NCBI GenBank assembly: GCA_019748235.1
Contig: JAIEPU010000113.1
Location: forward strand, 1-64,000
Length of the DNA stretch: 64,000 bases
Reading direction: 5' to 3'
From: a bacterium
Lineage (GTDB): Bacteria; Planctomycetota; Planctomycetia; Kolteriales; Kolteriaceae
Shown: piece after piece, positions 53,938 through 61,320 of the stretch
Layout of the letters: every line of letters begins with the position of its first letter
Position numbering within the stretch: the stretch's first letter is position 1
Position numbers and translations under genes: made by a program
The notes under the pieces: generated by a model
Told to the model about the DNA's origin: nothing
Database searches by the model: none
Seen by the model: the letters and a program-made list of their open reading frames with translations, nothing else

Positions 53938-54309
53938 ATGCCGAAGCTCATTTCCGAGCCGACTCGTATTCAGGCGGCGGGGAATAAACCAAAACTGATC
54001 GACGAAATAATTGGTCGTGTCAATTCGCGAACATCGGCCCTCAGTATCGCACATATGCGCAGTCCTGGAGGCTGGGTCGAACCGGGGCAAACGCCAGAGT
54101 TCGATGAGTACACGTACGTTCTTAAAGGAATGCTCAAGGTCGCTTCGAAGGAAGGGACGCTCGAAGTTCATGCCGGCCAAGCAGTCATCACACACAAAGG
54201 GGAATGGGTGCAGTACAGCACGCCCAGCGACGATGGTGCCGAATATATAGCGGTATGCTTGCCGGCATTCTCGCCCGATACCGTCCATCGAGATTCAAGT
54301 CATGCCTAA
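53938..54309 (+). CDS. Cupin-domain protein
   Basis: A 123-residue single-domain cupin. The first motif is around MRSPGGWVEPGQTPEFDEYTYVLKGMLKV, with residues that can hold a metal ion but with Glu/Asp in places of the usual His pair, and the second is LEVHAGQAVITHKGEWVQYSTPSD. The fold is a small beta-barrel; enzymatic role, if any, cannot be predicted. It is divergent from the NfeD gene and convergent with the exo/endonuclease/phosphatase gene. Confidence 0.8.
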   Translation: MPKLISEPTRIQAAGNKPKLIDEIIGRVNSRTSALSIAHMRSPGGWVEPGQTPEFDEYTYVLKGMLKVASKEGTLEVHAGQAVITHKGEWVQYSTPSDDGAEYIAVCLPAFSPDTVHRDSSHA

Positions 54310-54367
54310 TCATCTTGTTCCAATCGACGGACGATGAGTCACTGAAGGATACCTCCCAGCGGATGGG

Positions 54368-55219
54368 TCAGCCGTCGGTAATGATGAGTTGAGCCATCAC
54401 GGGATAGTGATCCGACAATGCCATTTCCCCTTCCTTCCAGGGGAGTGTCTGCCAACTGGTCGCTTTGACGGGACCATGTAGGAAGATATGGTCGATCCGG
54501 CGCGTATGACCTGGGAACGTTCCGACGTTATCGTCATGCCCATCCTTGCTCGCTTTCGGAGAAGCGAGATAAGCATCATGCCAGCCATTGCTGACAAGGG
54601 TCGGATAGTCTCCACGTTCTTGATCGGTATTGAAGTCTCCCATCCAGATCATCGGAAGGTTCTTGGCGATTAGAGGCTTGAACTGCTCCTGACACAGCTT
54701 GGCCATCTTCACTTGGCTCGGGAGCGAGTTGTCGAAATGGGTACTCGCCACGATGAACTCCCGATTCGTCGGACGATGCTTCATCCTTGCCCAGACTAGA
54801 ATGCGAGGGAGGAAATTACCAAAACCCTTTGACATCGCCTTTTCAGGCGTGGGGGAGAGCCACCATTGCCCCTTCTCCATCACTTCAAATAACTCGGTTC
54901 GATAGAGAATGGCCGCATCAGTGAATTTTTCATCCTGCACGCACCCGTAACCCGGTAGCCCGTCCACGATCGACTCTAGTTGTCGAGGCGTGGGCTCCTG
55001 AATCGCGATCAGATCTAGATCATGTTTCTTTAAGAGCTCGAGGTTTGCCTCACGTCGTTTCTTCCATGGAGGTATTCCCTCAACCTTCGAGAGTTCCACC
55101 ATGATGTTATACGTCATCACATTAAGCTTGATCTCCTCCGCGCGGAGAGAGGTTATGGCGGATGAACCGAGAAGTATTCCAAGTAAGCTCATGCGACGGA
55201 CAGAAGCAGCAAAGTTCAT
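54368..55219 (-). CDS. Secreted endonuclease/exonuclease/phosphatase-family protein
   Basis: A 283-residue protein with a signal peptide (about 1-27) and the DNase I-like fold: LNVMTYNIMVE, LDLIAIQEPTPRQLES (catalytic Glu), VASTHFDN, IWMGDFNTD, RRIDHIFLHG and ALSDHYPV. These are the classical metal and active-site residues of the EEP superfamily. Possible substrates are phosphodiesters such as sphingomyelin, inositol phosphates or nucleic acid. It is convergent with the cupin gene and divergent from the esterase gene. Confidence 0.86.
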   Translation of the reverse strand: MNFAASVRRMSLLGILLGSSAITSLRAEEIKLNVMTYNIMVELSKVEGIPPWKKRREANLELLKKHDLDLIAIQEPTPRQLESIVDGLPGYGCVQDEKFTDAAILYRTELFEVMEKGQWWLSPTPEKAMSKGFGNFLPRILVWARMKHRPTNREFIVASTHFDNSLPSQVKMAKLCQEQFKPLIAKNLPMIWMGDFNTDQERGDYPTLVSNGWHDAYLASPKASKDGHDDNVGTFPGHTRRIDHIFLHGPVKATSWQTLPWKEGEMALSDHYPVMAQLIITDG

Positions 55220-55439
55220 AGTTCCCCCAGACCGATCCTCTCTCGTGTCAGCAAATCTCCCTGCACTCGTTGTATGGGACCCTAGCGGTATCCCGCATCA
55301 CGGTGCAGCTCTTTGGTGTAGATTTATCATCCGCCGAGATTGATTCGAAGGGAAGAGGGCTGATAAGCTAAAGGAGGCACGCGGGTTACCGGGCGTGCCA
55401 TACGACGTTTCCTACGTTGATTAACTTGGATAATTCGCC

Positions 55440-56216
55440 ATGAGTTTTCCCGTTCGCTTCATCCTCCTCGGGTTGCTCGGCTCGTTGTTGGGAGCGCTGA
55501 CTGCATCCGCCGGCGAAGTTCAGAAGGGTTTTGTTGACAAGGTCTTTCGCGATCAAGAGGGAGACCACCGTTACGTGGTGTACGTCCCCTCCGATTACAC
55601 TCCGGATAAGAAATGGCCGATCGTTCTGTTTCTTCATGGTTCAGGCGCTCGGGGGAGCGATAATCGTAAGCAGATTAACGAAGGACTTGGACCGGCTATT
55701 CGAGAAGATCCAAGTCGCTGTCCTGCGATCGTCGTCTTCCCTCAGGCCGAAACACTTTCCGTGATGCCGATCAATGCTTGGTTTCCGACCTCTCCGGACG
55801 GCCAACGAGCACTCGTCTTCCTTGATCTCGCCGAAAAGGAGTATTCCACCGACCCGGATCGTGTGTATCTCACTGGCCTGTCCATGGGGGGAATCGGAAG
55901 TTGGGCGCAGGCTCTGAATGATCCTGACCGCTGGGCCGCCGTTGTTCCTATTTGCGGTGGTGGGAATCAGCGAGATGCCCAAAAGATCGCCCATCTCCCC
56001 ATATGGGTATTTCACGGTTCCCTAGATACCACCATTCCCGTAGCTTTCAGTCGCACTATGGTCAGGTCGCTCAAGAATGCTGGGGGAAATCCTCGTTATA
56101 CCGAATATCCAACGGTGGGGCATAACTCCTGGACGCGGGCCTATCGTGAACCAGAGCTTTGGTCTTGGTTATTCTCGCAGAGCAAAAGCCTCGAATCATC
56201 GACTTCTTCCAAGTGA
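55440..56216 (+). CDS. Secreted alpha/beta hydrolase (esterase-like)
   Basis: A 258-residue protein with a signal peptide (about 1-24) and the alpha/beta-hydrolase fold of the polyhydroxybutyrate-depolymerase/feruloyl-esterase-like kind. The nucleophile elbow is GLSMGG with S148, the acid is D196 in HGSLDTTIP and the base is H228 in VGHNSW. The oxyanion-type segment is FLHGSGARG. It is divergent from the EEP gene. Substrate is unknown; polymer or ester hydrolysis in the periplasm or outside the cell is likely. Confidence 0.85.
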   Translation: MSFPVRFILLGLLGSLLGALTASAGEVQKGFVDKVFRDQEGDHRYVVYVPSDYTPDKKWPIVLFLHGSGARGSDNRKQINEGLGPAIREDPSRCPAIVVFPQAETLSVMPINAWFPTSPDGQRALVFLDLAEKEYSTDPDRVYLTGLSMGGIGSWAQALNDPDRWAAVVPICGGGNQRDAQKIAHLPIWVFHGSLDTTIPVAFSRTMVRSLKNAGGNPRYTEYPTVGHNSWTRAYREPELWSWLFSQSKSLESSTSSK

Positions 56217-56362
56217 TGACCGCCGATTCGCCAAGAATATTCGTGAGCCGCTCAATTTCCTTTCCGCTTCTGTCAATTGATTCCTATTCCCTGTCGTCCC
56301 GATTCTGATTGGTCCGCATCGAGCGGCCTGCGGAATCGCCCAGCACGCACAGGAGAATTCCA

Positions 56363-56704
56363 ATGTCCACCTCGTACATGATCGAACTGAACAATCAGAA
56401 CGAAACCGTGAAGAAGACGATCATCTTCTTGAAAGACGGCACTTTTGACATCATCAAATCCAATTGGGATCAAGGAATCATGGGAGCGGCGAACCTGATT
56501 GGATCGGGTCATGGATGGTGGATGCGACGGTCAACAGCAAGCTACGTCGAGGTATATGACGCCAACAACGATAAGCTTCTGGTGGAAATGCACGAAGTGA
56601 AGTATCCGTTCAAGCGAGGAGATTCAGGCACAGGGGATTATGTCGGCCCGACCGGCATTCTGACGGCCGGTGAGATAGCTTGGAAAGTTGTAGCGGTCGA
56701 TTAG
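56363..56704 (+). CDS. Hypothetical small protein (113 aa)
   Basis: A 113-residue soluble protein, start at 56363 after AGGAGAA. The sequence is rich in Asn, Asp, Gly and Tyr and looks all-beta, with SYMIELNNQNETVKKTIIFLKDG and GHGWWMRRSTASYVEVYDANNDKLL and the end TAGEIAWKVVAVD. There is no signal peptide and no known motif that I recognise. It lies alone between the esterase gene and the FlgE gene on the same strand. I do not assign a function. Confidence 0.6.
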   Translation: MSTSYMIELNNQNETVKKTIIFLKDGTFDIIKSNWDQGIMGAANLIGSGHGWWMRRSTASYVEVYDANNDKLLVEMHEVKYPFKRGDSGTGDYVGPTGILTAGEIAWKVVAVD

Positions 56705-57009
56705 TGCGCGAAACCCTATCGCTCTTCGATCATTCCCGGACTCTCGTTATCTCATTCTCAATGTTCTATCTAATGCTAGAGAGCTAAAGAGGAATGGGCT
56801 GTAGCGATTGAAGTGGTTATTCAGAGAAGGTCGATTGTCATTCCTATCCCCAATACTTGGTTTCTTTGGGGTAGTCGATCGGTCTCTGAGAAAGCTTTCC
56901 TTGAACGCCGGAAGGGAGCTATCGAGCCTGTCGTCTGCTGGACGATCTCTCGCACAGGAGCAGGTCATTTTTGAGATGGCCGACTCCCGTGCGCAAGGAG
57001 GCGCCGCCG

Positions 57010-58722
57010 TTGCCAGCCGGATTAGGCAATGCACAACTGATTGCCGTCACGGGACTCAATGCCCAGACGTTCGGCATACAGATCATTGGTAACAACCTGG
57101 CGAATGTCGATACCGTTGCATTCAAAAGCAATCGTGCCGAGTTCGCGAACCTCTTGTATCAGAACTTTCAGTTACCCCGTGCCGCCACGAACGATGACCC
57201 GGGCAATAACCCCATTCAATTCGGCATCGGTGTGCAATTCGGATCGACTACCTTTGACTTGCAGCAAGGTCCCATTCAACCAACGGGGATTCAGGAAGAC
57301 TTCGCCATCGACGGCGGAGGATATTTCATCGTTCAAAACGGCGCGGCTCAGTTCTATACCCGAAACGGTAACTTCACGCTCGATTCGCAGGGGCAACTGG
57401 TCACCACGCAGGGATACCCCATTCTGGGGTATGGCGTAGATCCTGATTTCAATATCGACACGTCGAAGCTGCAACCTCTCAAGATTCCCGTAGGAAGCGC
57501 TGCATTTGGCCTCCCCACGAATAACGTGAATTGGTCCGGCCAGCTCAACATGAACGGAGCTTTCGCCACTCAAGCCACGATTCGTGAGACAGAGGCGACG
57601 AATGCAACAAGTCTTGCTAACCCTCTCGGAGGGCTGCAAGTCGGCGGGGTATCACTGATCAATGATGGGACAGGGGGCTTCACCTCACCCGTCGAGATTT
57701 CATATACCCCCACGCGATCTTCCGCGAATTTGGCCACAGAGACGATCACGCTTAATCCAAGCGATCCACTCAGTAAGCTCACCGACTTCATCACGAATGC
57801 GATGCAGATCAATACGACCGTTGCGCAGCCTCCCGGCAATACAGCGGGAGTAACGCTGGGTTCGAACGGGGCCGTTCGGATCACCGGTAATCTGGGAACC
57901 GTGAATGACTTCACCATAATTCCCTCTGATTTCGTCGTGAAGCGAGTTGGTTCCACCCAAGAGGGACGACTGAATCTTGATCTTGATAATGAAATACAAG
58001 CGGCGAACGGCGAAAGCGTCGCGACCAAGACATCGATCTTCGATTCGCGAGGAATCCCCGTCACGCTGAACTCGACAATTTATCTCGACAGCGTGAATAA
58101 TGAGGGCTCGACCTGGAAAGTCCTCTATGCGAGTCCTGACAACTCAAACGGTGCTGACGCAAGTCAGATAGTGGGAAGCTCCATTCTCCACTTCGACAAT
58201 AACGGCCGAATCGCAACCGACTCGAACCCTGCCGTCACGATTCAATTATCCGATCGGCCCGGGACAAAACCGCTGACTTTCGAAAACAATTACGACGGCG
58301 TCTTTTCGATGGGCTTTCCGTCGTCTCAGGTCGGTGCGACGAATCAGGACGGCTTGGCGCGAGGAGAACTCGTTGACTACACCGTCTTACAAGACGGGAC
58401 CATTAAGGGGAAATTCTCGAACGGCGGAAGTCGTCCTATCGGACAGTTTCTCCTGGCGACATTCCCGAACCCCGAAGGCTTAATCGCGGGACCCAATAGT
58501 CTTTTCATGCAAAGCCTGACCAGCGGCGATCCGGTCATATCCCTCCCACAGTCAGGCGCTGGAATGATCAGAAGTGAATCACTTGAAGGATCGAACGTCG
58601 ACGTCGCGACTCAATTGACTCAATTGCTCCAATATTCGCTCGGTTTCGGTGCGAATAGTCGTACGTTCTCAACCGCACAAGAGATGGTGACATCATTCAC
58701 TCAAACGATCAGACAAGTCTGA
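57010..58722 (+). CDS. flgE: Flagellar hook protein FlgE
   Basis: A 570-residue hook protein. It is longer than enterobacterial FlgE and has the N-terminal hook helix with TGLNAQTFGIQIIGNNLANVDTVAFKSNRAEFANLLYQ, the central D1/D2 domains with FDLQQGPIQPTGIQEDFAIDGGGYFIV and TSIFDSRGIPVTLNSTIYLD, and the C-terminal helix SLEGSNVDVATQLTQLLQYSLGFGANSRTFSTAQEMV. The TTG at 57010 is chosen as start because AAGGAGG lies 8 bases upstream; an upstream ATG in the open frame lacks this. Another hook/rod protein of the same family lies at 50.1-50.9 kb on the opposite strand. Confidence 0.87.
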   Translation: MPAGLGNAQLIAVTGLNAQTFGIQIIGNNLANVDTVAFKSNRAEFANLLYQNFQLPRAATNDDPGNNPIQFGIGVQFGSTTFDLQQGPIQPTGIQEDFAIDGGGYFIVQNGAAQFYTRNGNFTLDSQGQLVTTQGYPILGYGVDPDFNIDTSKLQPLKIPVGSAAFGLPTNNVNWSGQLNMNGAFATQATIRETEATNATSLANPLGGLQVGGVSLINDGTGGFTSPVEISYTPTRSSANLATETITLNPSDPLSKLTDFITNAMQINTTVAQPPGNTAGVTLGSNGAVRITGNLGTVNDFTIIPSDFVVKRVGSTQEGRLNLDLDNEIQAANGESVATKTSIFDSRGIPVTLNSTIYLDSVNNEGSTWKVLYASPDNSNGADASQIVGSSILHFDNNGRIATDSNPAVTIQLSDRPGTKPLTFENNYDGVFSMGFPSSQVGATNQDGLARGELVDYTVLQDGTIKGKFSNGGSRPIGQFLLATFPNPEGLIAGPNSLFMQSLTSGDPVISLPQSGAGMIRSESLEGSNVDVATQLTQLLQYSLGFGANSRTFSTAQEMVTSFTQTIRQV

Positions 58723-58740
58723 GTGACAATAGTTGTCCCG

Positions 58741-59853
58741 TCATTTCTCCGGCGAGGGAAGTTTTTCTGGAAGAGACTGCGGAGGATTTGGCTTGGGAGG
58801 AAGCGTCGGTTTCTTTTGGATGGAGTCGAACAGATTTGGTTCCTTGGGTGGTGTTCCCTTCTTCCCCGAAAGATTCGCTTGCACCGCGAGCTTCTCGACG
58901 AAGCTCGTGATTTGAAGCTGAGTTTCAGGAAGTGTCGTCTGGAAAGCGTTGTTCAGCCCCCCCAAAAGATTCTCTTGGTTCGATCGAATGAAGTTGTTCA
59001 TTCCTCCCGCGATCATTTGTTCGATTTGCTCTCTTTGTCCGGAAGCGAGCGCCATTCGAAGAAGTCCGCCACGTCCCATTCCTTGTCCGTCGCGAATGAA
59101 GACTCGGCGTCCATTGATCCCTTCGAGGTTGATGTGCGACAAGTCCAGGTTCGTCACATCGATTTGAAGATCCTCGAGAAGCTTCGCCTGCTTCCGCTCC
59201 TCCTCGGTTAGATCGTTATCGAGAAATCCTCCAGGATAGATGCCGATGTTGCCGCTCGGTAATTGCTTCCAAGCGAAATCAATCGTCGCGTGAACAACTG
59301 CCGTCGCTTTCAGCTGATCGATTCGCCACCCCACCGGCACAGGTAAAAAACCACCTCCGTCGAAGCGGTAATATCCGCCGATTGATTCAAAGGGGACGGT
59401 CAGTTCCAGGGCAAGTCGATATCTCTTCGGGCCAAGTGTTTCCGCGGAGAGTAATTTTGTAACGAACACCTTCTCGTCCGATGGAAGTGTGGCTCGAAAG
59501 CCGAATTCGTGAGGGCCTTCGTTTGCGGGCGGCGGATCCTGAGCTTGCTCCGAGGGTTTCTGGTCTTCCGCGCCCGGCCCGGGAAGGTGCGTACGAAAAG
59601 TCTGCTCGAACGATTGTCCCTTGAGCTTCATCCCCGCGAATCGGGAAAGCATCGCCTCAATGCGACCCTTCTCTGCATCAGTGACCGTTTCGCCTTCTTT
59701 GGCGGGGGAGGGGGGAAGGGGTGTCGACGGCTCCGGGGGCTTTGTCGAATTCGCTTCTACCTCTTCCGGCGTTGGAACCTTTTCTTCCACCTCTTCCGGA
59801 GCGGCTTGAATGAATAGAAGAGTTGCCGACAGGACGAAAGCGAAGGTGTTCAT
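58741..59853 (-). CDS. Secreted hypothetical protein with acidic and proline-rich segments
   Basis: A 370-residue protein starting ATG at 59853 after GAGGTGAG, with a signal peptide (about 1-20). A Glu/Pro/Thr-rich linker (about 20-65) is followed by a mixed alpha/beta core and a C-terminal region ending in a Pro/Lys-rich tail. The core has strands such as RYRLALELTVPFESIGGYYRFDGGGFLPVPVGWRIDQLKATAVVHATIDF and an amphipathic helix region. It is convergent with flgE, 18 bases away. No family is recognised and no enzymatic motif can be named. Confidence 0.65.
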   Translation of the reverse strand: MNTFAFVLSATLLFIQAAPEEVEEKVPTPEEVEANSTKPPEPSTPLPPSPAKEGETVTDAEKGRIEAMLSRFAGMKLKGQSFEQTFRTHLPGPGAEDQKPSEQAQDPPPANEGPHEFGFRATLPSDEKVFVTKLLSAETLGPKRYRLALELTVPFESIGGYYRFDGGGFLPVPVGWRIDQLKATAVVHATIDFAWKQLPSGNIGIYPGGFLDNDLTEEERKQAKLLEDLQIDVTNLDLSHINLEGINGRRVFIRDGQGMGRGGLLRMALASGQREQIEQMIAGGMNNFIRSNQENLLGGLNNAFQTTLPETQLQITSFVEKLAVQANLSGKKGTPPKEPNLFDSIQKKPTLPPKPNPPQSLPEKLPSPEK

Positions 59854-60068
59854 TGAACTCACCTCGGTGGGACAAAGGGCAGAGACCGCCGCGCGTCGGT
59901 GCGCGACACGAGTAACTCCACTAAGGGTAGTGTTCGCAGATCGAGATTCCAAGATACTCTGCCGGATGGCGGGTAACGCTTTTCCACTCAGAATCTCGAT
60001 CGTTCTCACGTAGAATAACAGAAGTGTGACTGAAATTCCTGAGTCAAAACGAAGGATGGAAGTGGGCA

Positions 60069-60269
60069 ATGAAGAGTTTCTGGCTTATGGGCGGACTCGC
60101 TGTGCTGGCGGGCGTCATCGCCATGAGCGCTGTCCGAGGACGGCACTATTCATGTACCGCCTGCAAAATGAAGCCGGAGCTGACAGAAGCCGAGCTTCGC
60201 AAAATCGCTGACTCAAACAAAATCGATGAGCCGGATTTTGTCAAAGAGTCTGTTAGATTGGGCAAGTAG
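60069..60269 (+). CDS. Small membrane protein with CXXC motif
   Basis: A 66-residue protein with an N-terminal membrane segment (about 4-22) and a following CXXC pair (C29, C32 in YSCTACKM), which could bind a metal or serve as a thiol pair. Its short soluble end is acidic and lysine-rich. GGAAGTGGG precedes the start. It stands alone 187 bases before the Bax-inhibitor-1 gene. No family is recognised. Confidence 0.6.
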   Translation: MKSFWLMGGLAVLAGVIAMSAVRGRHYSCTACKMKPELTEAELRKIADSNKIDEPDFVKESVRLGK

Positions 60270-60456
60270 TGGAAAATATCAGTCATTGCGGCTGATACGA
60301 AATCCGTCAGACTCAACGATCCGATTTGATGTTGTACCCTGCTAGTGGGTTCCTTTCGTCGATTACGGGAAATTATCTTTTTGCGTTCCGCTGAACAGAT
60401 GACAGGTTATAATTCGGCGGCATCGAGAATCGTCCGTGAAGAAGGAGACTGTATCC

Positions 60457-61197
60457 GTGGCCAATCGAAATGAAAGCTTTGCCGACCAACTGACGTTTGC
60501 CAGCCAGGCGTCTGTTGATGAGCGGGCTGACTTTATTGGAAAGACTTATCTTCACCTCGGCGGCGCCATTCTGGCTTTCGCTGGTCTCACCGCGTTGATC
60601 CTAAGCAACGAACAGTTGTCTATGGGCATCACGCAACTCATGTTCGGCAACGGGAACATTGGTTATTTGATCTTCTTTGCTTGTTTCGTCGGTGGAAGTT
60701 GGATCGCCCAGATGTGGGCTCAATCCGAAACCAGCCAGGCCATGCAATATGTCGGGCTCGGGCTCTATGTTGTGCTTCAATCGATCATCTTCACGCCGCT
60801 CCTCCTGTTCGCACAAGCCGTTGCAGGCCCAGAACTCATCACGACGGCAGGGGTCCTCACCATCGCCGTTTTCGCGGGTCTTTCCATCTTCGTCTTTATC
60901 ACTCGTTACAACTTTTCGTTCCTTGGGCCGGCACTCGGAATCATCAGTCTGGCGATTCTCGGTGTCTTCGTCGTGGCGATGTTCGTTCCCGGATTCAACC
61001 TGAGCAGCCTAGGGGTTTGGCTGCCGGTCGGAATGGTGGTCCTGGCGAGCCTGTACATTCTCTATGACACGTCGAACGTACTTCATCAGTACCGGATCGG
61101 TCAGCATGTGGCGGCTTCGCTTGCTCTCTTCGCGTCGGTCGCTCTTCTCTTCTGGTGGATGATTCGCCTGCTCATGTCGCTTCAACGAAATGACTAA
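60457..61197 (+). CDS. Bax inhibitor-1/YccA-family membrane protein
   Basis: A 246-residue protein with seven hydrophobic segments, beginning with VANRNESFADQLTFASQASVDERADFIGKTYLHLGGAIL. Conserved points are the TYLHLGGAILAFAGLTALI first segment, SIFVFITRYNFSFLGPALGI, LYILYDTSNVLHQY and the C-terminal VALLFWWMIRLLMSLQ. The acidic residue in YILYD is that of the di-aspartyl proton or calcium sensor in BI-1 proteins. GTG at 60457 has AGGAG about 8 bases upstream; a GTG at 60436 is possible. Followed by a terminator. Confidence 0.87.
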   Translation: MANRNESFADQLTFASQASVDERADFIGKTYLHLGGAILAFAGLTALILSNEQLSMGITQLMFGNGNIGYLIFFACFVGGSWIAQMWAQSETSQAMQYVGLGLYVVLQSIIFTPLLLFAQAVAGPELITTAGVLTIAVFAGLSIFVFITRYNFSFLGPALGIISLAILGVFVVAMFVPGFNLSSLGVWLPVGMVVLASLYILYDTSNVLHQYRIGQHVAASLALFASVALLFWWMIRLLMSLQRND

Positions 61198-61229
61198 GCC
61201 GGATCGATTCGACGATTGTTGAAATGAAG

Positions 61230-61268
61230 AACCCCTCTTCGCTGGACGCGAGGAGGGGTTTCGCTTTT
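61230..61268 (+). terminator. Terminator after the Bax-inhibitor-1 gene
   Basis: The arms at 61230-61242 and 61248-61260 form a 13-bp stem with one G-T pair, followed by TTTCGCTTTT. It ends the plus-strand gene and sits between it and the convergent GH94 gene. Confidence 0.82.
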
Positions 61269-61320
61269 AACGCAGTTTGACGACCTCTTTGGAGAATACT
61301 CCTCGTCCCGCGGGTCTAAA

